Shown here: positions 12,707-21,203 of the stretch, one piece after another
Numbering within the stretch: position 1 is the first letter of the stretch
How the letters are laid out: each line of letters opens with the position of its first letter
NCBI GenBank assembly: GCA_017311315.1
Contig: CM029644.1
Span: 27,361,606 to 27,425,605, forward strand
Reading direction: 5' to 3'
Length of the DNA: 64,000 nt
DNA from: Dendrocalamus latiflorus
Taxonomy: Eukaryota; Streptophyta; Magnoliopsida; Poales; Poaceae
The notes under the pieces: model-generated
Told to the model about the DNA's origin: nothing
The model's database searches: none
Seen by the model: the letters and a program-made list of their open reading frames with translations, nothing else
Program-made: the position numbers and the translations under genes

Positions 12707-13115
12707 ACTGCAAAGCTCCAAATCTTAGTATTCAACAATAGCAATCAGTAAGCAGTTAGCATCCACTTGTTAGCAATTACTGAGCAGCAGGATCAGTATA
12801 ATAACCAACAGAAGCTACTGCACAAAACAGAAAACAGTCTACATACGCTGCAAATCCCTTAAAAGAGAAGAGATTGGCAGTTCCAGAAGAGATTGGCAGT
12901 TCCATATCTTAGTATATTCAATAATAGTTAGCAAGCAATTAAAATGCAGTTGATAGTAATTATCAAGCATTATGATCGATATGATAACCTACAGATGATA
13001 TTGTACAAGATAGCCCACCTACATTGCACCACATAAATAGTAAAGCAGCATAGAAGTTTGGCCAAAGTTCATAAGGCATGTAATATATCTTCGAAAAAAT
13101 GTGCATGTCACTGAC

Positions 13116-14147
13116 CTGAACAACATAATTGCCATATTGATCTTGTGCCAGCAAGCAAACGGACTGGAGAATCTCATCCATCATTATTTGCTGTGTTGTA
13201 GGATCATCACAGTGCTCCAGCACCCTCTGGCAATTCACATGACATGATGATGAGAGAAGTTGCATAGTAACATCTATAAACTCAAAATGGATTCATTAGA
13301 GGCATAATATATAGTATTGGCATGCCTGTATAACCCGACAACCATATGGATGAGTGGATAGCATCACAACTTGACCATAGAATGTTGAGACAATGAACTG
13401 GATAGCATGCTGAGGGATGCACTCTATACATTTCTGTATTACATGGTTCCCATTTTGATCACGTACACAGCGCGTGACATGTCCATCCAGCTCAGCAACC
13501 ATTTTCGTCTGCTGATCTAAACCAACGACATCTATAGCCTGCACATATATCATCCATGACATAAGATATTTACCTTGATCTAGTCTTCCAGGCATCTATG
13601 TATTTATACATACACAAAAAAAAGGCTTGTCGTTTGTACAAGTATACACAGAAAGGATATGATTAAGTGCGCCAGAATTCATCCGATGTATACTCATATA
13701 ACAGAAATGGATGCCTATGACAAGTTATTAGTACATTAATGACTATTAAAAAGATCAGGTGAAGCTGTATGCAAGAACTCTTTATATTTTCCTAGGTAAA
13801 AGAATTCAAGTAATAAGCACCTTCTGTATAACCCGGCATCCATACATCTGAAGACTGAGAGCAAGGACACGTCCAATAAGCTGATCGGCCAATTCCTTTA
13901 TCTGAGTAGTGCTTCCATGCTCAAAAAACTGTACAAAAGGCAAATGATAAGGATAGGTATCACACAGTCTCACCCTCAAACAAATTATTTCTTAATTTTT
14001 CCTACCTTCTGAACAACATAATTTCCAAATACATCAGTCATCAATGTGAGAGCTTGAGGCATGATTTCTGAAAACACCATGTCTTTCTCTTCAGTACTGG
14101 CTGTTTCTAACTTTTGCTGTATGAATCGGCTTCCATATTGATCCGCA
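13116..14147 (-). pseudogene. captured Pumilio (PUF) gene fragment, four exons
   Basis: Four minus-strand exons with splice-like borders encode PUF repeats: 14006-14147 (DQYGSRFIQQKL; VFGNYVVQK), 13821-13928 (FFEHGSTTQIKELA; MYGCRVIQK), 13326-13538 (DQNGNHVIQKCIE; HPYGCRVIQ) and 13116-13226 (RVLEHCDDPTT; DQYGNYVVQ). These are RNA-contacting helices of Pumilio-type translational repressors. Only about half of an eight-repeat domain is present, with no start codon and no C-terminal repeats. After 13326-13538 the intron begins GC rather than GT. Introns are retained, so capture was from genomic DNA, as expected for a Helitron. The exon order matches the Helitron sense strand. Confidence 0.85.
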
Positions 14148-14244
14148 CTACAAATTATTCAATAATTAGTAAACACCGCTACTCACAATCCAAATTCGCA
14201 ACATTTTTTTCATCGGCACAAAACGGGTTGCTTCGATTACCTAC

Positions 14245-14500
14245 CTGCACTTGGCGGTGCGCGGCGGCGAGGGCCCTGGAGAGCGGCAGCACCCGCTCGA
14301 TCTGCGCCTGCAGCTGCTCCTTACGCCGCTCGACGCCCATGAGCGTAGTCCTCCTGTCGACGACGGCCTCCTCCGCGCGCATCCGCTGGAACTCCAACCG
14401 CCGCCTTATCTCGTCTAGCGCCGCGCCCTGCCGCAGCGACTCCCTCCTCACCTGCAGCACATCACAGCAGCGCGCCAACGCCCCCTCTAGATCTGGGGTT
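14245..14500 (-). pseudogene. captured coiled-coil exon, possibly ATG14/UVRAG-like
   Basis: The minus-strand frame contains DLEGALARCCDVLQVRRESL and LDEIRRRLEFQRMRAEEAV, then KEQLQAQIERVLPLSRALAA, ending at a consensus GT donor (GTAGGT). The heptad pattern predicts a coiled coil. From memory it resembles the N-terminal coiled coil of plant ATG14/UVRAG (Vps38-like) autophagy proteins, but I could not align it. The next acceptor downstream is the first Pumilio exon, 97 bp away, so a spliced chimera is possible. The joined frame would shift. Upstream coding merges into low-complexity repeat. Confidence 0.45.
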
Positions 14501-14885
14501 TGTGGGGCGGCGGCGCCGTGGGAGGGGGCGGCGGCGCCGAGGGAGGGGGCGGCAGAGAGGAGGCAAGGCGGCGTTGCAGCGGAGAGGAGGTTTTTCTGGG
14601 GGCGGTTGCGTAGGGGAAGGGGGGAGCGGGGGAGGCGGCAGCGCGGGGTGGGGAGGAGGAGGCGAGGGCGGAGCGGAGGAGCGGGGGGAGGAGGAGGAGG
14701 CGGCAGCGCGGGGTGGGAAGGAGGAGGCGGCAGCGCGGGGTAGGAAGGAGGAGGCGAGGGCGGATTGGAGGAGCGCAGGGCGGGGGAGGAGGCGGCGGCG
14801 CGGAGGGCGGGGGAGGAGGCGCACGGGCTCGTGTGGGGGAGGCAGGCGCACGGGCGGTTGGAGGGGTGGTGGGCCCACACGTCAG
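14500..14885 (-). repeat. C-rich low-complexity block behind the inner Helitron 5' end
   Basis: On the Helitron sense (minus) strand this is degenerate CCTCCTCC/CCGCC repeat. Matching blocks lie behind the other two family 5' ends (15760-16570 and 26850-27345). Long proline-, glycine- or arginine-rich open frames here arise from composition and are not annotated as genes. Confidence 0.7.
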
Positions 14886-14904
14886 ACTACTTTTTTAAGA
14901 AGGT

Positions 14905-15124
14905 TCTGGGTTCAATGATGTGCATGATCCGAATGATTTTGGCCTTAGGATCTTCAATGAGTAAGAGAAGAAGGCTTGAGGAGAGATCTAGGCCATTCAT
15001 TTGTATGAAGTTGGATTACTTTGGTACACAAATCTGGGTGGACTTAGATTAGGCATGACTGTGGGGGTGGTTGAGGGGGTGGATTTAGTAAAGAAAATTT
15101 TGGTGTATTATAGAGGGGTAGAGA
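14905..15124 (-). other. inner Helitron 5' terminus
   Basis: About 215 bp nearly identical to the outer 5' end at 16577-16787 and to 26632-26850. The minus strand starts TCTCTACCCCTCTATAAT at 15124 and the preceding host base is A, as required of a Helitron 5' end. It is therefore a second, internal 5' terminus in the composite. Confidence 0.75.
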
Positions 15125-15755
15125 TTAACAATTGCCTCTGCCAACATGTTTAGTTATGCTATGGCTGACAACTGAAGAAATGCATCTAAGTGATCAAATT
15201 ATATCCTTTATAATGTCTAGGAATCCAATATAACCTATAATATCATTGGTAGTGCTATTATTTGAATGAAGGATTATTGAACAATGACATCCATATGCTT
15301 AGCATACATTTTAAAAATCTATGAAGAGAACATAATACATCATTATAGACAAAATCCTTCAATACTAAATGAAGCACATGTTAGACCAAACGACTGTAGA
15401 TGTACAGATGCAAATAATCAGACATCATAAACAGGCTTCTCTGCAGAACAACAGTAGAACTTGGCATAACAAGTATCCAAAGCATCAACATATATGCTAC
15501 ACACCCAAGAGACGTAGTTTCCCATCTCAGATTGTATTGTCGAGATTTACAAAGATACATTGTATTTGCTACAATTGACTTGCAAATATGACAGTAGCTA
15601 AACAGAACAACCTCTGAGACGGATCCAGAGCTGCTAATTTGGGCACCTGGGATACAAACCCATATGCCAATAAACCTACATCCACTGAACCGCTTAAATC
15701 TAGGTAGCCAAGAACACATGAAAACAACACACCTGTAACCACCAAAATCATGGCC
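15125..15755. other. spacer between two Helitron 5' segments
   Basis: Unique-looking, AT-rich sequence unlike the repeats on either side. It sits between the inner 5' end and the low-complexity block of the outer 5' segment. A minus-strand hydrophobic open frame (15569-15751) has no recognisable domain. This may be former flanking DNA or a captured fragment. Confidence 0.4.
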
Positions 15756-15759
15756 CTTC

Positions 15760-16570
15760 GTCGCTGGGGTGGGAGGGAGGGGAGGAGGCGTCGGCACAGG
15801 GTGGGAGGGAGGGGAGGAGGCTACGGCGCGGTGTGGGGAGGAGGAGGCGGCGGCGGCGTGGAGTGGGGAGGAGGAGGCGAGGGCGGAGCGGCGGAGGAGG
15901 CGAGGGCGACGCGGTGGCGGAGGAGGGAGGGGAGGAGGCGAGGGCGGAGCGGCGGAGGAGGCGAGGGCGGCGCGACAGAGGAGGCAGGTGGAGCTCGGAG
16001 CGGAGCCGGGGTTTGGGGAGGGCTAGGGTTTTGGTGGAAGCACGCGACGCTTTTGATTAGGAGGCGGCGGCGGAGTGGAGGAGAGGGGGAGGAGGCAGCG
16101 GAGCAAAGGAGTGGGGGGAGGAGGAGGCGACGGCGGCGGCGCGGGGTGGGGAGGAGGAGGCGGCGGCGGTGCGGAGTGGGGAGGAGGAGGTAAGGGGAGC
16201 GGCGGCGCGGGGGAGGACGGGGGGAGCGGAGGGAGTGGAGGCGCGGGGAGAGGGGGAGATGGGGGAGCGGCGGCGCGGTGGAGGACGGGGGGGAGCGGAG
16301 GGAGTGGCGGCGCGGTGGAGGACGGGGGGAGCGGCGGGAGTGGAGGCGCGGGGGAGAGGCGGAGAGGGGGGAGCGGCGGGAGTGGAGGCGCGGGGGAGGA
16401 TGCGGCGGTGCGGGATGGCAGGGCAGGGGAGGAGGGGCGATGCGGGGTGGGGAGGGAAGGAGAAGGAGGCGGCGCGTGGGGAGGGAAGAGGAGGAAGGAG
16501 GAGGTGCCGGCGCATGGGGGCGGAAGAGGAGGCTGTGCGGCGACGGGTGAGGAGGGAAGGGATTCGTGGG
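15760..16570 (-). repeat. C-rich low-complexity block of the outer Helitron 5' segment
   Basis: About 800 bp of imperfect GGGGAGGAGGAGGCG-type repeat (plus strand), with smaller units such as GGAGCGGCGGGAGTGGAGGC repeated near 16200-16390. The strong purine/pyrimidine strand asymmetry matches the other two family copies. Confidence 0.75.
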
Positions 16571-16576
16571 AGGTTC

Positions 16577-16787
16577 AATGATGTGCATGATCCAGATGAT
16601 TTTGGCCTTAGGATCTTCAATGAGTAAGAGAAGAAGGCTTGAGGAGAGATCCATGCCATTCATTTGTATGAAGTTGGATTATTTTGGTACACAAATCTGG
16701 GTGGACTTAGATTTGGCATGACTGTGTGGGTGGTTGAGGGGGTGGATTTAGTAAAGAAAATTTTGGTGTATTATAGAGTAGGGTAGA
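16577..16787 (-). other. outer Helitron 5' terminus
   Basis: Terminal segment of about 210 bp shared with 14905-15124 and 26632-26850. The element starts TCTACCCTACTC at 16787 on the minus strand, preceded by A. The copia frame resumes at 16788. Confidence 0.85.
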
Positions 16788-16930
16788 TACATCAATGAGC
16801 CAATGATCTGGGAGTATCTCAATTGATCCCTTGTTATTCTTCGATTTTTCCTCAATAACACATTAGGATCATAAGGAGTAAGAGCAGGCTTGCAGTCACT
16901 ATAACCAAAGCGACTCAAGACGCACCGCAC
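16788..16930 (-). pseudogene. copia reverse transcriptase fragment
   Basis: The minus-strand frame gives VLSRFGYSDCKPALTPYDPN, then RRITRDQLRYSQIIGSLMY, the conserved C-terminal RT block of copia elements. It stops mid-codon at the Helitron junction and continues at 7784. Its upstream side joins LTR sequence through a deletion, probably at short GC-rich matches. Confidence 0.85.
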
Positions 16931-16932
16931 CG

Positions 16933-17205
16933 CCTGCACACACACGCGCGCGCGCACGCACCGCTCGGCTCGGCTCGGCTCGGCTGGGCGTGGCGTGGCG
17001 AGGCGAGCGAGCGAGCGCGCGCGTGTATTGGCTCTCTCCAATTCCACAAGGGGGTTACCATGTTCCACCTTTTAAAGTGGTGTAACTCTCATTCAATTCT
17101 CCATATGTGACTAAACAGTTTTTACACCTAGCATTAATAGTGGGCCTAAGAATTTCATTTGATTAATTGCTAAATTAAAATGGACCAAGCCCAATTAATC
17201 CAACA
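16933..17205 (-). repeat. truncated 5' LTR of the copia element
   Basis: The first roughly 270 bp of the LTR, matching 6330-6601. On the minus strand it starts TGTTGGATTAATTGGG at 17205 next to the CCATC duplication. It ends within the CG-rich microsatellite region, where it joins the RT fragment. Confidence 0.78.
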
Positions 17206-17515
17206 CCATCAACGTGCAGATGGGCAACGCATGGTTGAGCGTTTATTCGATAGGAGGAGGTTTGTGCTGTCACGAAATTTCATTTCATGAGGCAACTAAT
17301 TTATGTCCCAGCTTAGATAGTTCAAGAAAAATGCACATTTTGGATGACTGAACTGTGACTAAAGTTTGTTTAATGTTGCAGGTGCTAGATGAGATCATAC
17401 CATACCTTGCTGGCACCGAAGGTGGAAGCCTTGAGCTTGTTCAGAATTTCATATTCACATCCCTCTTTGGTTCACAGGATTTTTACAGGAAACATGTAGG
17501 ATTTTGCATTCCATA
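17206..17515 (+). other. possible stray exon in TE-rich flank
   Basis: After an AG acceptor (TTGCAG) at about 17381, an open stretch reads VLDEIIPYLAGTEGGSLELV, then QNFIFTSLFGSQDFYRKHVG. I do not recognise the family, and no partner exons were found. It may be a fragment of a displaced gene. Confidence 0.3.
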
Positions 17516-17519
17516 GGAT

Positions 17520-17890
17520 TGGCTTACAAGCCCTGAAGTTTGCGACTGATCTGGGCATTGGCTGGGTAATTATTGAGACTGATGCGCTAAACCTGAAGCA
17601 TGCTTTGCAAGGAATTGATCACGATCTGTCTAGCATTGGAGTGCTCTTCAGAGAAGCAAAGTTCCTGCCTTTTATGTAACTTTCTGAAGATTGAGTATTG
17701 TAATCTGTCGTGTAACCAAGTTGCTCATTACTTTGGCTAGTCATGATGCCTGTATCTGTATGGATCCGGGTACCGCTACATTTTGGCATGACTCAGTTCG
17801 CGAATGTGTATATACTCTAGTGGATTTAGCTGTACCCCATTGGGTTAATGGAAACTGAAGATTTCCAACTCAAAAAAGAGAGTAAGTAAC
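17520..17890 (+). pseudogene. RNase H-like retroelement remnant
   Basis: The plus-strand frame reads LQALKFATDLGIGWVIIETD, then ALNLKHALQGIDHDLSSIGV, the RNase H (RVT_3-type) domain found at the 3' end of plant non-LTR elements. A stop follows, with degraded CNLSCNQVAHY in another frame. An A-rich tail (CAACTCAAAAAAGAG) ends it near 17880, so it is probably a 5'-truncated LINE. Confidence 0.6.
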
Positions 17891-17917
17891 AGTAGGCATC
17901 CAGTATATTCGGGCATC

Positions 17918-18477
17918 TAAGGAGACTATACAACATCTGTTCTTTGAATGTCATTTTGCTAGATTTATTTGGAATACCGTGTATATCACTTTTGGAATTC
18001 AACCGCCATCTAGCATAGTTAATATGTTTGGTTCTTGGCTTTTGGGTTTTCGGCCTAAGTCTAAAAATCAAATTTTATTAGGAGCGGCAGCTATTTGTTG
18101 GGCTATGTGGTTGAATAGAAATGATGTGGTATTCAACAAAGATAAACCAAATACCTTTTTGCAGGTAATTTTCAGAGCAACACATTGGATCCGACTTTGG
18201 TCGCTACTACTTAAAGAAGACGAAAGACCGACCATCAAGAACGGTTGCCGGATCTTGGAAACAGCCATTTTGGAGGTCTTTGTGAAGTTTGGATGGAAGT
18301 TCCGGAATAGAATTGAAGCTTAGTCTTGGTTCTTTCCCTTTTGTTTGAAACTCGTGTTCGGTCTTTTGTTTATCCTCTCTTTTGAGAGAGCTGAGCTTGA
18401 GTGCTCCTGGTTGTAATGACTTAGCTGTGTATACTCTTTAGAGTGTAGAGGCTGGAACCTCGTTTCATTATCTAAAA
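17918..18477 (+). mobile_element. 5'-truncated LINE with a 16-bp target duplication
   Basis: The plus-strand frame (about 17979-18323) ends with zinc-binding RT-associated sequence typical of plant L1-type LINEs: FIWNTVYITFGIQPP, then GAAAICWAMWLNRNDVVFN and a stop. AGTATATTCGGGCATC flanks it at 17902-17917 and 18478-18493, an exact 16-bp duplication. The 3' end is A-rich. It lies 335 bp upstream of the GH3 start codon. Confidence 0.8.
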
Positions 18478-18811
18478 AGTATATTCGGGCATCAATTTCA
18501 TTCAAGCATTCGAAGAACACAATTTCACTGCGGAGCATTGGAAGAATATATTTTCGTTCAGGAGCATCAAGAATTCACAGCTACGATTACACTGAGCATT
18601 CGAAGAAAGCTCCAAGAATCTACAAGCTACAGATTTCAGGTTCAATACTGTAATTTGTGTGACGTGGCTTCTACAGCTCAAAAAGAAAAAAGAAATTTGT
18701 GTGACGTGGCTTCCTCTCAAAAAGGTTGACGTGACTTCAACCTGCTCTCGTCACCACGCTCCGGCTTCGCTCGCACCCCGTTCCGCCACTTTACCAAATC
18801 AAACCGGCGTA

Positions 18812-21203
18812 ATGGAGTTCCTGCCGGAGTTCGACCCGGCGGATGCGCGCGCCGGCCGCGGCCTCGTAGAGCGCCTCACCGCCGACGCTGCCGCGCTGCA
18901 GCGGGACCTCCTTGACGAGATCCTCGCCAGGAACGCCCGCACCGAGTACCTCGGCCGCTTCCTGGATGGTTTACCACCCGGCGCCTCGGCCGCCGACCTC
19001 CGGGAGGCCTTCAAGAAGCGCGTGCCCGTCTCCGGGTACGAGGACATCAAGCCGTACGTGGACCGCGTCGCCTCCGGCGAGCCCTCCAGCATCCTCTGCT
19101 CCGAGCCCATCACCTGCCTCCTCAGAAGGTAAATAATCTTGCGTGTCCTGTATGTGAAGAAATCAAGAAACCCTGCGTGTTTCTCATGGTGGAAATTGCC
19201 GCGCACGCGCGGACTCAGCTCGGGCACATCCGGGGGGAAGCAGAAGCTGATGCCGTCCACCGCGGAGGAGCTCGACCGGAAGGTGTTCTCGTATGCCATC
19301 CGGGCGCTCGTGAGGAACATGTAAGCGTTGGGCCATTTGGTCGAATTGGATAATTTTTGCACGAAGTATGCTTGTGTGCCTGCAAAAAAAAAATTAAATT
19401 TTGCAATTTACCTACTATTGTTGTTCAAAAATTAAAGAATCCGCCTGCATTGTTCAAGGCATCTGCATGCTGATCAGGGCAAAGGCAGCAAGGGAATGTA
19501 CCTCATGTTCACCTTTCCTGGAGACCGGACCTTGTCCGGCCTGCCCATCTACTCGGCTCTTACTGCCTACTACCAGAGCAGCCAGTTCAGGGACCGCGAA
19601 ATCGGCGAATTCGACATGTGCACAAGCCCCATTGAGGCAATCCTTTGCCCTGACGGCAAGCAGAGCATGTACTGCCAGTTGCTCTGCGGCCTGCTTCACC
19701 GAGACATTGTGGACCGTGTTGGTGGCAGTTTTGCTGCTGGTTTTGTGCGGGGGATCAAGTTCTTGGAAGATTACTGGGAGGAGATTTACTCCAATATCCG
19801 GGCCGGGCAGCTCAGCGACTGGATCACACATGTTCCTTTGCGTGATGCGGTCATTGAAAGGTACCTGAAGGAACCTGACCCAGCATTAGCTGATGAGATT
19901 GCATCGCTGTGTGCGAGGAAGCCTTGGGATGGGATAGTGAGGAGGCTATGGCCAGGAGCACGGTATATCAGGACCGTTGTGACTGGCTCGATGTCACAGT
20001 ACGTCCCAATTCTTGAGAGTTATGGTGGTGGGCTACCATTGGTCTCGACGATGTATGGATGTACAGAGTGCACCGCAGGGATCAATCTAAGTCCTCTTGA
20101 TCCACCATCATGTGTGTCATATGCATTGCTTCCGAACATTGCCTACTTTGAGTTTGCCGAGGTCAAGCATGGCGTTGATGAAAAGGTACAAGGAATCACT
20201 GGCCTTGATGATAATTTGGGTGAGATAAAGGTCGTGGATCTTGTTGATGTCAAAATTGGTCGGTGCTATGAGCTGATCGTCACCACCTTTGCAGGTCAGC
20301 TGTTTGCTACATCTTATTATCTTCTATAAGATTGCTTTCGTGCTTTCATCCAGTTCTTGTAGCTGCGCTAGACGCTAATTATCATGATTTATATTTGATC
20401 AGCTTATGTCTAAATACAAGGTATCATAGTAGTTATCCTAAGTATCAATAACCACTAACTGTAGTAATGCACTTATGTTGTTTGCATGGCAAGCTGGCTT
20501 TGTAATGTTACAAAATTTACAATGAAGGATTCTGACAATTGCCGAAAAGTAACAGGAATAAATCTTAGCCCAGCTTGCCTGAGAAATTGAGTTTAATATT
20601 AATTGACTTTGCATCTTGTGCATACCAGGTCTTTATAGATACCAGGTGGGTGACCTTTTTACCGTGAGCGGCTTCTACAATGCAACACCACTGTTCCACT
20701 TCTCAGGACGGCGTGATGTTGTCCTAAGCATAGACTTTGAGAAGATAAGCGAGGAGGACCTCCTCAAGGCCATTTCACAAGCATGTGAGCTCCATCTTAG
20801 GCCTCTTGGTTACACGCTTGTTGGTAGCACTGCATATGCGGACATATCTACCTTGCCTGGCCACTACATCCTGTTCTGGGAGCTGGTCAATGCAAGTAGT
20901 AGCCATATCGTCTGCAATATCGATCAAACTGTCGTTGAGAATTGTTGTTTGGCAGTGGAAAAATGTTTTGATGAAATGTACCAAAAAAGTAGGTACCGTG
21001 GGTCAATTAGGCCGCTCGAGATAAGGGTGCTTAAAAATGGTGCATTCAGTGCTCTGATGGACTTCTTTGTGTCTAGAGGCACATCGGCCTGTCAGTACAA
21101 AACTCCAACAGTTATTCGATCAAAAGAAGCCATGGCAGTGTTAGAGGAGAGGGTTGCTGGGAGGTTCTTTAGCCAAGAAAATCCCAGCTGTCCTTTTGTA
21201 TGA
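18812..21203 (+). CDS. GH3.10: GH3 acyl-acid amido synthetase, GH3.10-like
   Basis: GH3 enzymes adenylate an acyl acid (auxin, jasmonate or others) and transfer it to an amino acid in the cytosol; the substrate here is unknown. Four exons with GT-AG introns: 18812-19128, 19219-19320, 19459-20294 and 20629-21203, giving 609 aa, the usual length. The start gives MEFLPEFDPADARAGRG. Nucleotide-binding motifs are SSGTSGGKQKLMP (across the exon 1-2 join), YGCTECTAGINLSPL and YRYQVGDLFTVSGF. The second motif differs from the common YxSSECYFG form. The exon 3 acceptor (after TTCAAG, 19458) is inferred from phase and gives HADQGKGSKGMYLMF. The upstream 1.6 kb is retroelement debris, so the promoter is close to or within it. 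The family call is firm. The GH3.10 name rests on a remembered chromosome 7 location with HST. Confidence 0.88.

Larger units (their letters stand above)
7785..16787 (-). mobile_element. composite non-autonomous Helitron (copy A)
   Basis: The minus-strand element begins TCTACCCTACTCTATAAT at 16787 and ends with a short hairpin (CGTAGC, loop GTTA, GCACG) followed by GGGCACACTACTAG at 7785. The flanking bases are A (16788, minus strand) and T (7784), the Helitron A/T insertion rule, with no target duplication. Joining the flanks gives an uninterrupted copia protein, GSLMY followed by LASATRPD, which fixes both ends. No RepHel transposase is present. Contents in element order: outer 5' end, C-rich repeat, a spacer, a second 5' end at 15124, another C-rich repeat, an ATG14/UVRAG-like exon, Pumilio exons, a 4.77-kb inserted LTR-type block, and the 3' end. 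Confidence 0.85.
5606..17205 (-). mobile_element. copia LTR element, internally deleted, split by a Helitron
   Basis: Minus-strand copia-type element. The 3' LTR is 5606-6601, with a polypurine tract just outside it (GGTGGGGAT on the minus strand at about 6602-6612). Pol fragments lie at 7142-7784 and 16788-16930, and a truncated 5' LTR at 16933-17205. CCATC lies on both outer sides (5601-5605 and 17206-17210), a 5-bp target duplication. Sequence from the middle of the 5' LTR to late reverse transcriptase is deleted, so primer-binding site, gag, protease and integrase are missing. The 9003-bp Helitron at 7785-16787 interrupts the RT/RNase H region. Without it the element is about 2.6 kb. Confidence 0.75.

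Noticed and set aside
16200..16400. Regular repeats that could suggest a CRISPR array or minisatellite
   Set aside because: Units are imperfect with no unique spacers; this is G-rich low-complexity DNA in a plant Helitron.
14179..16663. Long proline-, glycine- and arginine-rich open frames on both strands
   Set aside because: They lie in CCTCC/GGAGG repeats, are open in several frames at once, and coincide with the Helitron low-complexity block. Only the coiled-coil part at 14245-14500 has real protein character.
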